From positions 168,027 to 232,026 of the forward strand of contig DS022282.1 of NCBI GenBank assembly GCA_000153745.1: 64,000 bases of DNA. The letters run 5' to 3'. Both the position numbers and the translations under genes were made by a program. The stretch comes from Rhodobacterales bacterium HTCC2255 (lineage in GTDB: Bacteria > Pseudomonadota > Alphaproteobacteria > Rhodobacterales > Rhodobacteraceae). Position 1 is the stretch's first letter. The number at the start of each line of letters is the position of its first letter. The notes below the pieces were generated by a model that was not told the origin of the DNA, made no database searches, and saw nothing but the letters and a program-made list of their open reading frames with translations. Below are positions 51,560-60,570 of this stretch, one piece after another.

Positions 51560-52137
51560 TCAAATCATTAATACTTTACGTAATTTTGCTTTTTTCAGTT
51601 TTTGCAAACACTGTGTATGCTGCTGATCCTGAAAACATAATGGTAATCGAAGTTGAAGGTGAAGCAAATGGAATAATTGAAATTCAATTATTGCCTAATG
51701 TCGCCCCACTACATGTTGAACGCATCAAAATATTAGCAAGAGATGGTTTATATAACGATGTAGTTTTTCACCGTGTAATTGATGGTTTTATGGCTCAAAC
51801 TGGAGATGTGAAATTTGGTAAGGTTGAAGGATATAAGCGTCGATATGCAGGCCAAGGAGGTTCTAATTACCCAGACTTGGACGCTGAATTCAGTACTTTA
51901 AAATATGAAAAAGGGACTGTTGGAATGGCTAGAGCACAAAATCCAAACTCAGCTAATTCTCAGTTTTTCATAATGTTTAATAGTAGCCCGAATTTAGACG
52001 GAAATTACACGGTTATTGGTAATGTAATCAAAGGGCAAGACGTGGTAAACTCTATTAAACGTGGCGCAATGAGTGATAATGGGTCAGTTATAGATCCAGA
52101 TATTATGAAAAAAGTTTGGATAAAGGCAGATAAATAA
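51556..52137 (+). CDS. cyclophilin-type peptidyl-prolyl isomerase, periplasmic
   Basis: Second cyclophilin, 193 residues, with a signal peptide at about 1-22 (IKSLILYVILLFSVFANTVYA) that targets it to the periplasm. The catalytic block is VFHRVIDGFMAQTGDVKFG near 75-93, followed by GTVGMARAQNPNSANSQFFIMF near 127-148 and LDGNYTVIGNVIKGQDVVNSI. It clearly shares a recent ancestor with the gene before it (same blocks and spacing), so the pair probably arose by tandem duplication. The ATG overlaps the previous stop as ATGA. A strong inverted repeat follows the stop. Confidence 0.94.
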   Translation: MIKSLILYVILLFSVFANTVYAADPENIMVIEVEGEANGIIEIQLLPNVAPLHVERIKILARDGLYNDVVFHRVIDGFMAQTGDVKFGKVEGYKRRYAGQGGSNYPDLDAEFSTLKYEKGTVGMARAQNPNSANSQFFIMFNSSPNLDGNYTVIGNVIKGQDVVNSIKRGAMSDNGSVIDPDIMKKVWIKADK

Positions 52138-52143
52138 TAATTT

Positions 52144-52176
52144 ACGCTAGCCAGAAAATTATTTGGCTAGCGTTTC
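52144..52176. terminator. bidirectional terminator after the cyclophilin pair
   Basis: ACGCTAGCCA (52144-52153) and TGGCTAGCGT (52164-52173) form a perfect ten-base-pair stem with a ten-base A/T loop, followed on the plus strand by TTTC. It lies seven bases beyond the stop, between convergent genes. Confidence 0.65.
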
Positions 52177-52184
52177 AAACTCCA

Positions 52185-52213
52185 AATTCTTAATATAATG
52201 AATATTAAGAATT
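52185..52213. terminator. second inverted repeat, probable tyrS terminator
   Basis: AATTCTTAATAT (52185-52196) and ATATTAAGAATT (52202-52213) form a 12-base-pair stem around a five-base loop, five bases from the tyrS stop. The stem is AT-rich and lacks a long T tract, so its strength as a terminator is uncertain. Confidence 0.5.
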
Positions 52214-52218
52214 GAAAT

Positions 52219-53469
52219 TTAAATAACTTTTATTAATGCGTGCTTCTTTTTAGATGCACTAATTTTTGGAGTTTTCTGCAAGTCAGCAGCATATAGCATA
52301 AAGCCTGCATCATTAATTACTTGATCATTAAGTCTAGCGCCGCCTCCAGCAATTATACGCTTCGCCTCTTTGCCAGAAGAGACAAGTCCAGTTCTAACCA
52401 GCGCTTGAGTGAAGCTAATACCATCTATTATTTCAGTATTTAGTATTTCTAAGGTTGGAAGGTTTTCGTCAGAACTATCTTCTGTAAACACTTTATGCGC
52501 AGTTTTTTCTGAACTTATTGCTGCTTCTTCGCCATGACACATCTTTGTTACTTCATTAGCTAGTATAATTTTAGCTTCGTTTATGTTCTGTCCTTCCAGT
52601 GATCCTAAACGATCACATTCTGAGACTGGTAATTCTGTGAATAATTTTAAAAATTTACCTACATCAGCGTCTAAGGTATTCCTCCAAAATTGCCAAAATT
52701 CATATGGCGATAATTTATCTGAATTAAGCCATATGGCGCCATTAGCTGATTTTCCCATTTTGGACCCATCTGCCTTAGTCAATAATGGTGTTGTGAGGCC
52801 AAAAACTGATTTTTTATTTAATCGCCTTGTTAGATCAATACCGTTTACAATGTTGCCCCATTGGTCGGACCCACCCATTTGAAGGGAAACATCATAACGG
52901 TTATTTAATTCCATAAAATCATATGCTTGAAGTAACATGTAATTAAATTCTAAGAATGTTAACGGTTGTTCTCTATCAAGTCGAAGCTTAACACTTTCCA
53001 TTGAAATCATTCTATTTATAGTAAAGTGTTTTCCAATATCTCTAAGAAATTCGATATAGTTGAGTTTGTCTAACCATTCAGCATTATTTATTATTTTTGC
53101 ATCATTTGAATTATCCCCAAATGATAAATATTTTTCAAAAACTTTTTGTATTCCATTAATGTTTTCATTAATTATTTCAGTAGTAATTAACTGTCGGCTT
53201 TCATCTTTACCTGATGGATCACCTATTTTAGTTGTGCCTCCGCCCATTAATGGAATTGGTTTATGACCTGTTTTTTGTAGCCATCGTAACATCATAATTT
53301 GAATTAAAGAGCCAATATGAAGACTATCTGCAGTTGCATCAAAGCCTATATAAGCAGGCATACAACCTTCAAGAAGTTTTTCATCTAATCCTTGTATATC
53401 CGTACAATCTTGCAAAAAGCCACGAGATAGCATTTCTTGCAAAAACTCTGATTTAGGGTTGTAAGTCAT
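52219..53469 (-). CDS. tyrS: tyrosyl-tRNA synthetase
   Basis: Class I synthetase charging tRNA(Tyr), 416 residues. The ATP site is [16 protein letters not shown] near 37-52 (HIGS in place of HIGH). The tyrosine pocket includes [25 protein letters not shown] near 175-199, and the mobile loop is [14 protein letters not shown] near 230-243. A C-terminal S4-like RNA-binding domain begins near 345 ([22 protein letters not shown]). It is a single minus-strand gene, divergent from anmK by 78 bases, and two inverted repeats follow it. Confidence 0.96.
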   Translation of the reverse strand: MTYNPKSEFLQEMLSRGFLQDCTDIQGLDEKLLEGCMPAYIGFDATADSLHIGSLIQIMMLRWLQKTGHKPIPLMGGGTTKIGDPSGKDESRQLITTEIINENINGIQKVFEKYLSFGDNSNDAKIINNAEWLDKLNYIEFLRDIGKHFTINRMISMESVKLRLDREQPLTFLEFNYMLLQAYDFMELNNRYDVSLQMGGSDQWGNIVNGIDLTRRLNKKSVFGLTTPLLTKADGSKMGKSANGAIWLNSDKLSPYEFWQFWRNTLDADVGKFLKLFTELPVSECDRLGSLEGQNINEAKIILANEVTKMCHGEEAAISSEKTAHKVFTEDSSDENLPTLEILNTEIIDGISFTQALVRTGLVSSGKEAKRIIAGGGARLNDQVINDAGFMLYAADLQKTPKISASKKKHALIKVI

Positions 53470-53547
53470 ATTGGTTTGCTTTCATTTATACATATATAAG
53501 CCCTTTTAGCGGCAATTTTGCGAGTGGCAAGTAGGAGACGTTAGTTT

Positions 53548-54630
53548 ATGATTTATAAGTGCTTAGGATTAATGTCTGGTACATCCCTAGATGGTGTTGA
53601 CGGTGCTATTTGTTTGACAGATGGAAATAATATTGTGAGGTTTGAAAAAACGTATTTTCGACCTTATAATTCAAAAGAACAATCAGTACTCAAAGCTAAA
53701 CTTAACAGTTGGCCTGAAAATACGAATTTAGATGAAGCATTGCAAATAGTGCAAAATGCACATCTTGATGTAATTAAACATTTTCCGGAAGCTGATTTAA
53801 TAGGATTTCATGGTCAAACCCTAAATCATGATCCAAGTCTGAGAAGAACTTTTCAATTAGGTGACGGTGAAGAACTGGCTAAACTATCTGGAAAAAAAGT
53901 AATATGGGATTTTAGATCACCTGACATGATTAATGGCGGACAGGGAGCGCCCTTAGCGCCATTTTTTCATTTTGCATGCGCAAAATTACTAAAAATAAAA
54001 GAAACGGTTGCATTCGTAAATCTAGGTGGTGTGGGAAATATTAGTTTAATAAATTCAAACATGCATCTTCCTGAAGAAAAAAACTCTGTTATTGCCTTTG
54101 ATACTGGGCCTGCAAACGCACCTATAAATGATTTTATGTTTTCTAGGTTAGGTTTGTCATGTGATGTAAATGGGGATTTGGCTCAACGTGGAAAGATTAA
54201 TAAAAAAATAGTTGATACCGTTTTAAATTTAAATTTTTTCAATAAAAAACCGCCTAAATCATTGGATAGAAACGATTTTTCCACGGTATCAGAGTTGGTG
54301 TCAGATTTATCAAACGAGGATGGAGCTGCAACATTAACAGCAATATGCGTTGAAGCAATTATTGCGGCTCAGAAACATTTGCCATCAATTCCATCTCGTT
54401 GGCTTATCTGTGGAGGAGGGCGAAAAAACCGCACAATTATAAGAGCCTTACAGAAGCGATTAGAAAATCCCGTAACAACTGTTGATGAGGAGGGTTTGGA
54501 TGGGGATATGTTAGAAGCCCAAGCATTTGGCTATCTAGCAGCTAGGGTAGTCAATGATTTACCATTAACAAGTCCCACAACAACCGGTTGTGATAATCCC
54601 ACTTATGGTGGGAAAATATCACAACCGTAA
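53548..54630 (+). CDS. anmK: anhydro-N-acetylmuramic acid kinase
   Basis: Phosphorylates and opens 1,6-anhydro-MurNAc from peptidoglycan turnover to give MurNAc-6-phosphate, 360 residues with the sugar-kinase fold. Visible blocks are LGLMSGTSLDGVDGA near 6-20, IGFHGQTLNHDP near 91-102, FVNLGGVGNIS near 156-166, FDTGPANAPINDFM near 185-198 and LICGGGRKN near 289-297. The last 14 codons are made from one arm, loop and second arm of a long inverted repeat (54585-54627), so the hairpin is part of the coding region. It is convergent with the hydrolase gene, 11 bases away. Confidence 0.95.
   Translation: MIYKCLGLMSGTSLDGVDGAICLTDGNNIVRFEKTYFRPYNSKEQSVLKAKLNSWPENTNLDEALQIVQNAHLDVIKHFPEADLIGFHGQTLNHDPSLRRTFQLGDGEELAKLSGKKVIWDFRSPDMINGGQGAPLAPFFHFACAKLLKIKETVAFVNLGGVGNISLINSNMHLPEEKNSVIAFDTGPANAPINDFMFSRLGLSCDVNGDLAQRGKINKKIVDTVLNLNFFNKKPPKSLDRNDFSTVSELVSDLSNEDGAATLTAICVEAIIAAQKHLPSIPSRWLICGGGRKNRTIIRALQKRLENPVTTVDEEGLDGDMLEAQAFGYLAARVVNDLPLTSPTTTGCDNPTYGGKISQP
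54585..54627. terminator. inverted repeat in the 3' end of anmK
   Basis: CGGTTGTGATA (54585-54595) is matched exactly by TATCACAACCG (54617-54627), with an inner CCCAC/GTGGG stem (54598-54602 and 54608-54612). It ends at the anmK stop codon and could end transcripts of both convergent genes, though no T tract follows on the plus strand. Confidence 0.5.
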
Positions 54631-54641
54631 GAAATGCAATA

Positions 54642-55295
54642 TTATCTAGTATTCTCTGTTAATCTACGCCTAACATAAGTGTCGACTGATCCAATCATAG
54701 TATCCATGTGATCATTCTCGAAAAAGTGCCCAGAGCCTTCTAGTACTTCGTGTGTAATAGTGATACCTTTTTGTTCATGCAATTTTCCTACCAGTCCTTC
54801 AACGTCGACAGGTGGAACAACTCGGTCAGATGACCCATTAATTATCAATCCTGAAGCAGGACAAGGGGCTAAGAAGCTAAAATCATATGTATTTGCAGGC
54901 GGAGCTGCTGAAATAAAACCAGAGATTTCTGGTCTTCGCATAAGAAGTTGCATACCAATCCATGCTCCGAAGCTAAAACCAGCAACCCAACAATGTTTTG
55001 CATTTGGATTCATAGCTTGAAGATAATCTAATGCAGATGCTGCATCTGATAATTCTCCAACACCTTGATCATATTCTCCTTGTGAGCGTCCAACACCTCT
55101 AAAATTAAATCTTAGAACAGTAAAACCCATATTATAAAATGCGTAGTGTAGGTTATAAACTACTTTGTTATTCATAGTCCCACCAAATTGTGGATGTGGG
55201 TGTAATAAAATTGCTATTGGGGCATCTTTTGTTTTTTGTGGATGATATCTACCTTCAAGGCGACCATCTGGACCTGGGAAAATTACTTCTGGCAT
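54642..55295 (-). CDS. alpha/beta hydrolase, DeoC-unrelated CocE/dienelactone-like family
   Basis: Cytoplasmic alpha/beta hydrolase of about 217 residues from the ATG at 55295 (MPEVIFPGPDGRLEGRYHP). An ATG at 55334 would add 13 basic residues and is not preferred. LLHPHPQFGGTMNNKVV near 32-48 and RFNFRGVGRSQGEYDQG near 63-79 are typical of the conserved bacterial group with this fold. The nucleophile elbow is GFSFGA near 108-113, the acid lies in SSDRVVPP near 157-164, and the base is in GSGHFFEND near 187-195. The substrate is unknown. It is divergent from iscR and shares the 162-base regulatory gap with the suf operon. Confidence 0.85.
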   Translation of the reverse strand: MPEVIFPGPDGRLEGRYHPQKTKDAPIAILLHPHPQFGGTMNNKVVYNLHYAFYNMGFTVLRFNFRGVGRSQGEYDQGVGELSDAASALDYLQAMNPNAKHCWVAGFSFGAWIGMQLLMRRPEISGFISAAPPANTYDFSFLAPCPASGLIINGSSDRVVPPVDVEGLVGKLHEQKGITITHEVLEGSGHFFENDHMDTMIGSVDTYVRRRLTENTR

Positions 55296-55342
55296 AATAT
55301 TATTGCTTCTCTCACGTTTGCTTCTATTCACCATTTCAAATG

Positions 55343-55371
55343 TTGACTAAAATGGTCAGTAACTTTAGAAT
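55343..55371 (+). promoter_or_regulatory. suf operon promoter
   Basis: TTGACT (55343-55348) and TAGAAT (55366-55371) are exactly 17 bases apart, each five of six to the sigma70 consensus. Transcription would start near 55378, giving an 80-base leader to iscR. The two operator-like sites below lie over its -35 and -10 boxes. Confidence 0.7.
55344..55358 (+). promoter_or_regulatory. inverted repeat over the suf -35 box (possible IscR site)
   Basis: TGAC (55344-55347) and GTCA (55355-55358) form a short palindrome with a seven-base centre, overlapping the -35 box. IscR of Rhodobacterales is known to act at its own operon; assigning this site to IscR is inference. Confidence 0.35.
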
Positions 55372-55380
55372 GGTTCTAAA
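55364..55380 (+). promoter_or_regulatory. Irr (ICE) box over the suf -10 box
   Basis: TTTAGAA-TGG-TTCTAAA (55364-55380) is a perfect 7-3-7 palindrome and matches the iron-control element described for the alphaproteobacterial haem-responsive regulator Irr. It overlaps the -10 box and the expected start, so bound Irr would block transcription of the suf operon when iron is low. Confidence 0.8.
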
Positions 55381-55457
55381 TTGAGGTTAAGTTTCCTACT
55401 AATCACTCTGACTAAGGATTTGGTAAGGTTTCGTCAACTAAATAGGGCTCTCGAAGT

Positions 55458-55919
55458 ATGAAACTTAGCACAAAAGGCAGATATGCCATGATTGCGTTAG
55501 TAGACTTAGCAATTGAAGGTGAAAAAGGTTTGGTTTCATTGGGTGAAATATCTGATCGTCAAAATATATCATTAAATTATTTAGAGCAACTGTTTCTGAA
55601 GCTAAGACGAAAAGAAATAATAACATCTGTACGTGGTCCAGGTGGGGGGTACAAATTGGCTAAGTCTGCTGAGGCAATTCGTGTTTCTGATATTTTAACC
55701 GCAGTTGATGAAGATATGAATGCTCTTTCAAAAGGTGCAGGAGTTTCTGGCGCATCCTCTGGCACTAGAGCTCAGTCATTAAGTAATAGGCTTTGGGAAA
55801 GCCTATCAGCGCAAGTGTTCGTTTATTTACATGCAACAAGATTATCAGACCTAATAGAAAATCAAATTGCACCATGTCCTGCTGTACCATCCCTTTTTCA
55901 ACTTGTTGATGAAAGTTAG
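55458..55919 (+). CDS. iscR: Rrf2 family regulator IscR, single-cysteine type
   Basis: Winged-helix regulator of iron-sulfur assembly genes, 153 residues. The DNA-binding part has KLSTKGRYAMIALVDLA at 2-18, LEQLFLKLRRKEIITSVRGPGGGYKLAKS near 42-70, and a dimerisation helix with LWESLSAQVFVYL near 112-124. The three clustered cysteines that bind the [2Fe-2S] cluster in E. coli IscR are absent: the loop at 92-106 is Gly, Ala and Ser. The only cysteine is C140 (APCPAVP). This matches the unusual Rhodobacter type. It is first in the suf operon, so self-regulation is likely. Confidence 0.93.
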   Translation: MKLSTKGRYAMIALVDLAIEGEKGLVSLGEISDRQNISLNYLEQLFLKLRRKEIITSVRGPGGGYKLAKSAEAIRVSDILTAVDEDMNALSKGAGVSGASSGTRAQSLSNRLWESLSAQVFVYLHATRLSDLIENQIAPCPAVPSLFQLVDES

Positions 55920-55962
55920 GTTTAATGTCTAAATATATGATTATATTTGGTTTGTTTTTATT

Positions 55963-57003
55963 ATGAAGCGTGTTTATCTTGATTGGAATGCGACTGCTCC
56001 ATTGCGAAAAGAAGCACGTGAAGCTATGATTTCTTCCCTTGATATCATTGGTAACCCTTCAAGTGTTCATTTTGAAGGAAGGCTAGTAAAGGGTTTAATT
56101 GAAAAAGCTCGTTTACAATTATCGGAATCATTTGGTTGTGATCCTAATGGAATAATTTGGACTAGTGGTGCTACTGAAGCGGCAAGCTTGATGATGCATA
56201 ACAAAAGATTAAACTGCTCTGATATTGAACATGAATGTGTCAAATCACATGGAATTAGTAATCTTATTGTTAATAGCGATGGTATTGTAGAAAAAGCTGA
56301 CGAATTTGTCCTTCAGGGTGCCAATAGTGAAACTGGCATTTGCCAAGGAGAGAATATCAAAGGTGCTGTTATGAGTGATCAGGTGCAAACTTTTGGTAAA
56401 TTACCTATTTCGTTTAATTGGCTTGATGTTGATAGTGCAATTCTTTCTGCTCATAAAATTGGTGGGCCTAAAGGAGTTGGAGCCTTGATTTTAGCCGATG
56501 GCATAGATGCAACATCGATCATCAAGGGTGGAGGCCAAGAACAGGGTCGAAGATCTGGAACCGAAAACTTATATGGAATTATTGGTTTTGGAGCTTCTGC
56601 TTTGGCTGCAGCAAAGGATCTAACAGATGGTGTATGGGAGCAAGTTTCTGAATTAAGAAATAAAATGGAAATGAGAATTGCCGATATAGCAAGTGACGCT
56701 ATCTTCATAGGAAAGGATGTTGAAAGGCTTCCTAACACTAGTAATTTTTCAGTACCTGGGTGGAAGGGTGAAACACAAGTTATGAATATGGATTTAGCTG
56801 GGTTTGCCATATCTGCAGGATCTGCTTGTTCTAGCGGAAAAGTAAAATCAAGTCAGGCCTTGAACGCAATGGGCTATGATGACATTACCGCATCAAGTGC
56901 AGTAAGGATTTCACTTGGTCCTAGCACAACAGAACATGAAGTAATGAATTTTGTAGATGCTTGGAGTAAAGCATACAAAAAATATGCAGTAAAAACTGCT
57001 TAA
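55963..57003 (+). CDS. cysteine desulfurase (NifS/IscS-like) of the suf operon
   Basis: PLP enzyme releasing sulfur from cysteine for iron-sulfur clusters, 346 residues and thus shorter than typical IscS (about 400). It opens RVYLDWNATAPLRKEA; ATEAASL follows near 70-76; PLP lysine K165 is in SAHKIGGPKGVGAL (162-175); RRSGTENLYGIIGFG is near 196-210; and the sulfur-carrying C289 is in SAGSACSSGK (284-293). It is second in the operon, 43 bases after iscR. A second desulfurase, SufS, ends the same operon; the two probably divide the sulfur supply, for instance to tRNA thiolation. Confidence 0.9.
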   Translation: MKRVYLDWNATAPLRKEAREAMISSLDIIGNPSSVHFEGRLVKGLIEKARLQLSESFGCDPNGIIWTSGATEAASLMMHNKRLNCSDIEHECVKSHGISNLIVNSDGIVEKADEFVLQGANSETGICQGENIKGAVMSDQVQTFGKLPISFNWLDVDSAILSAHKIGGPKGVGALILADGIDATSIIKGGGQEQGRRSGTENLYGIIGFGASALAAAKDLTDGVWEQVSELRNKMEMRIADIASDAIFIGKDVERLPNTSNFSVPGWKGETQVMNMDLAGFAISAGSACSSGKVKSSQALNAMGYDDITASSAVRISLGPSTTEHEVMNFVDAWSKAYKKYAVKTA

Positions 57004-57015
57004 AGGACGAACTAT

Positions 57016-58521
57016 ATGACTGATATGATAGCAAAAGATGGCGTAGAAGCTGAAACTGTAGAAGCAGTTAAGTCATTGAGTGGCAAGTATAAATATGGCT
57101 TTTCAACTGATGTTGAAATTGAATATGCTCCATTGGGTTTAAGTGAGGATATAGTTCGGTTAATTTCTGAAAAGAATGATGAACCAGAATGGATGCTGGA
57201 ATGGCGCTTACAGGCATTTGAACGTTGGAAACAAATGAAAGAGCCTGATTGGGCTATGGTCGATTATCCCAAAATAGATTTTCAGGATATATATTATTAT
57301 GCAAGACCAAAATCTATGTCTGAAGATAAACCTAAATCATTAGATGAAGTAGACCCAAAATTACTAGAAACCTATGAAAAATTAGGAATACCGTTAAAAG
57401 AACAAGCTCTTTTAGCGGGTGTTGAAGTTCCTGATGGTGATCGAAAGGTTGCTGTTGATGCTGTTTTTGACTCAGTTTCGGTGGGAACAACATTTCAAAA
57501 AGAATTAAAAAATGCTGGAGTTATTTTTATGTCAATTTCAGAGGCATTAAAAGAGCATCCCGACCTTGTGAAGAAGTATATTGGTTCTGTGGTTCCGCAA
57601 TCTGATAATTTCTATGCAACATTAAATTCTGCGGTCTTCTCAGATGGATCATTTGTTTATATTCCTGAGGGTGTAAAATGCCCAATGGAACTATCTACAT
57701 ATTTTCGAATAAATGCTGAAAACACTGGACAGTTCGAGAGGACATTAATTATTGCAGAAAAAGGTTCATCAGTATCATATTTAGAGGGCTGTACAGCTCC
57801 TCAGCGTGATGTGGCACAGCTTCATGCAGCCGTTGTAGAATTGGTAATACAAGAAGATGCAGAGATAAAATACTCTACTGTTCAAAACTGGTATCCAGGC
57901 GACGAAAATGGAAAAGGTGGGATTTACAACTTTGTCACAAAAAGAGCTGATTGCCGTGGTGACAGAGCAAAAGTTATGTGGACACAAGTTGAAACTGGTT
58001 CAGCAGTAACATGGAAGTATCCTTCATGTATTTTACGCGGAAATGAAAGCCAAGGTGAGTTTTATTCCATTGCTATAGCAAATAATATGCAACAAGCAGA
58101 TACTGGTACAAAGATGATACATTTAGGTAAAAATACAAAATCTAGAATTGTTTCAAAAGGTATTTCAGCTGGGAAAGCACAAAATACATATCGAGGCCTG
58201 GTTTCTATGCACCCAAAAGCAGAAAACGCCAGAAATTACACTCAATGTGACTCACTCTTAATTGGTGATAAATGTGGTGCTCACACAGTTCCATATATCG
58301 AAGTAAAAAATAACACAGCTCGTGTAGAACATGAAGCAACTACATCCAAGGTTGATGATGATCAGTTGTTTTATTGTCGACAACGAGGCATGGATGAAGA
58401 AGAAGCAGTAGCATTAGTAGTAAATGGTTTCTGTAAAGAAGTATTACAAGCATTGCCAATGGAATTTGCAATGGAAGCACAAGCGTTGGTAGCAATAAGC
58501 CTTGAAGGCTCAGTAGGATAA
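57016..58521 (+). CDS. sufB: Fe-S cluster assembly protein SufB
   Basis: Scaffold subunit of the SufBCD complex, 501 residues, cytoplasmic. The N-terminal helical part holds [13 protein letters not shown] near 58-70. The beta-helix core includes [31 protein letters not shown] near 193-223 (family block), [20 protein letters not shown] near 258-277 and [22 protein letters not shown] near 369-390. The cluster-binding and sulfur-accepting cysteine region near [17 protein letters not shown] and the [21 protein letters not shown] block are intact. RBS AAAGGA lies about eight bases before the ATG. sufC follows after three bases. Confidence 0.96.
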   Translation: MTDMIAKDGVEAETVEAVKSLSGKYKYGFSTDVEIEYAPLGLSEDIVRLISEKNDEPEWMLEWRLQAFERWKQMKEPDWAMVDYPKIDFQDIYYYARPKSMSEDKPKSLDEVDPKLLETYEKLGIPLKEQALLAGVEVPDGDRKVAVDAVFDSVSVGTTFQKELKNAGVIFMSISEALKEHPDLVKKYIGSVVPQSDNFYATLNSAVFSDGSFVYIPEGVKCPMELSTYFRINAENTGQFERTLIIAEKGSSVSYLEGCTAPQRDVAQLHAAVVELVIQEDAEIKYSTVQNWYPGDENGKGGIYNFVTKRADCRGDRAKVMWTQVETGSAVTWKYPSCILRGNESQGEFYSIAIANNMQQADTGTKMIHLGKNTKSRIVSKGISAGKAQNTYRGLVSMHPKAENARNYTQCDSLLIGDKCGAHTVPYIEVKNNTARVEHEATTSKVDDDQLFYCRQRGMDEEEAVALVVNGFCKEVLQALPMEFAMEAQALVAISLEGSVG

Positions 58522-58524
58522 AAA

Positions 58525-59280
58525 ATGTTAAATATCAAAAACTTAAAAGTTGGACTTGCAGAAGAAGATAAACAAATTCTCAATGGTGTGGATTTAAATA
58601 TTGGTGAGGGTGAAGTTCATGCAATCATGGGGCCAAACGGATCTGGAAAATCAACAACTTCATACGTTCTTGCTGGTAAAGATGGATATAATGTTACTGC
58701 TGGTTCTGCAGAATTAAATGGTGAGAACCTACTGGATATGGATCCTGAAGAGCGTGCCGCTGCTGGATTATTTTTAGCTTTTCAATATCCGGTAGAGATA
58801 CCAGGGGTTGGTAATATGACTTTCTTACGCACAGCTGTTAACGCCCAGAGAAAAGCTCGTGGAGAAAAAGAATTAACAGCTGGAGAATTCTTAAAAATTG
58901 TTCGTGAAAAAGCTAAATCATTAAAAATAGATGCAGAAATGTTGAAGCGTCCCGTAAATGTTGGTTTTTCTGGTGGTGAAAAAAAACGAAATGAAATTTT
59001 GCAAATGGCAATGTTAGAACCAAAAATGTGTGTTTTGGATGAAACTGACTCTGGTTTAGATGTAGATGCCATGAAGCTTGTTGCAGAAGGCGTCAATGCA
59101 CTGCGTGATGGTAAAAGATCTTTTCTAGTTATTACTCACTATCAGCGCCTGTTAGATCATATCAAACCTGATGTCGTACACATTATGGCAAATGGAAAGA
59201 TTATTAAAACTGGTGGTCCAGAATTGGCGCTTGAAGTTGAGCAAAATGGGTATGCAGATATTTTGGCAGAGGTTGCTTAA
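58525..59280 (+). CDS. sufC: Fe-S cluster assembly ATPase SufC
   Basis: ABC-type ATPase of the SufBCD complex, 251 residues. Walker A is GPNGSGKST near 38-46 (IMGPNGSGKSTTSYVLAG). Family blocks PEERAAAGLFLAFQYPVEIPG near 73-93 and GFSGGEKKRNEILQMA near 149-164 (ABC signature) follow. Walker B is CVLDETDSGLDVDAMK near 173-188, and the switch histidine lies in LVITHYQRLL. It starts three bases after sufB and two bases before sufD, so the three subunits are translated in step. It powers cluster assembly on SufB and SufD. Confidence 0.97.
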   Translation: MLNIKNLKVGLAEEDKQILNGVDLNIGEGEVHAIMGPNGSGKSTTSYVLAGKDGYNVTAGSAELNGENLLDMDPEERAAAGLFLAFQYPVEIPGVGNMTFLRTAVNAQRKARGEKELTAGEFLKIVREKAKSLKIDAEMLKRPVNVGFSGGEKKRNEILQMAMLEPKMCVLDETDSGLDVDAMKLVAEGVNALRDGKRSFLVITHYQRLLDHIKPDVVHIMANGKIIKTGGPELALEVEQNGYADILAEVA

Positions 59281-59282
59281 AA

Positions 59283-60566
59283 ATGAATTCATTAATAGGA
59301 AAAAATGAAATTTCTGATACACTTGCAGACTTTTTTATACAGCCTAATGGCGCTACTTGGGCCAATAACATTAGATCTGAAGCCCTGGTGGCGTTCAATG
59401 ATTTTGGAGTACCAACAAAACGGGATGAATATTGGAAATATACTAATCCTCAAAAGTTAACTATGATTCCAACTGAGCCTGCGGCTTTGTTTTCTAATGA
59501 TGAACCCCCAATGTTCGAAAGTATTGATCGTGTTAAAATAGTATTTGTAGATGGTATTTTAGATCTGTCACAATCTGACGATTTAATATTAGAAGGCGCT
59601 ACTATTGAAACTCTTGTTGATGCAACTTCCAAAGATATTCATTGGGCAAAAGATTTATTTGGTTCTTTAGAAAAAAATGGTCAAAAGCCAGTTAAACGTC
59701 CGCTTGCAGCACTTAATACAGCAATGGCTGCTGAAGGCTTAGTTATTAGAATAACTGACAAATGCAAAAAACCATTAGCAATTCGTTACATCCATAACTC
59801 AGAAACATCCGATGCATTAGTTCATAATATCATCAAAATTGAGAGTAATGCCCAATTTACTTTACTTGAGAGCGGTGCTGGCGCAGCACGTTTTAACTCA
59901 GTTCTCGAGGTAGACGTTGCTGATAATGCAGATTTTCATCATGTTAGAACTCAGGGTAGGGATCATGAACGCAAAACTGTTACTCATATTTTCGGTCGTC
60001 TTGGTAAAGAAAGTATCTTTAAATCTTTTACAATGACTGTAAACGGAACTCTCACAAGAAATGATGCTGTTTTAGAATTTACTGGTGATAATGCTCGTGC
60101 AACTGTGGCAGGTGCCACTGCAGGTGATGGTGAAAGTTTTCATCATGATGATACTGTATTTATCACCCATGACGCAGTTAATTGCGAAAGTAGGCAAGTA
60201 TTTAAGAAAGTTCTTAGAAATGGAGCAACTGGTGTATTCCAAGGTAAAATTTTAGTAAAGGCTGATGCGCAAAAAACTGATGGATATCAGATATCTCAGG
60301 GCCTTCTGTTAGATGACAACTCTAATTTTTTGGCTAAGCCAGAATTAGAAATTTATGCTGATGATGTTGCCTGTTCACACGGTTCAACTGTTGGAGCCAT
60401 TGATGAAGATGCAATTTTCTATTTGGTTTCTCGTGGTGTTCCGCGAAAACAGGCGCAAGATATGTTAGTATTAGCATTTTTAGCTGAAGCTATAGATGAA
60501 ATAGACAGTAATGACTTAGCTGATGACATAAATGATCGCTTGGCAGCTTGGATGAATAGGCGGTAA
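59283..60566 (+). CDS. sufD: Fe-S cluster assembly protein SufD
   Basis: SufB paralogue and partner in the SufBCD complex, 427 residues. The N-terminal region has AFNDFGVPTKRDEYWKYTNPQKL near 36-58, typical of SufD. The beta-helix core follows (VHNIIKIESNAQFTLLESGAG near 179-199, GRLGKESIFKSFTM), ending with CESRQVFKKVLRNGATGVFQGKI-type sequence near 300-322 and the conserved ADDVACSHGSTVGAIDEDAIFYL near 361-383. The normal conserved histidine in CSHGST is present. It lies between sufC and the small membrane gene, which starts five bases after its stop. Confidence 0.95.
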   Translation: MNSLIGKNEISDTLADFFIQPNGATWANNIRSEALVAFNDFGVPTKRDEYWKYTNPQKLTMIPTEPAALFSNDEPPMFESIDRVKIVFVDGILDLSQSDDLILEGATIETLVDATSKDIHWAKDLFGSLEKNGQKPVKRPLAALNTAMAAEGLVIRITDKCKKPLAIRYIHNSETSDALVHNIIKIESNAQFTLLESGAGAARFNSVLEVDVADNADFHHVRTQGRDHERKTVTHIFGRLGKESIFKSFTMTVNGTLTRNDAVLEFTGDNARATVAGATAGDGESFHHDDTVFITHDAVNCESRQVFKKVLRNGATGVFQGKILVKADAQKTDGYQISQGLLLDDNSNFLAKPELEIYADDVACSHGSTVGAIDEDAIFYLVSRGVPRKQAQDMLVLAFLAEAIDEIDSNDLADDINDRLAAWMNRR

Positions 60567-60570
60567 AGGC

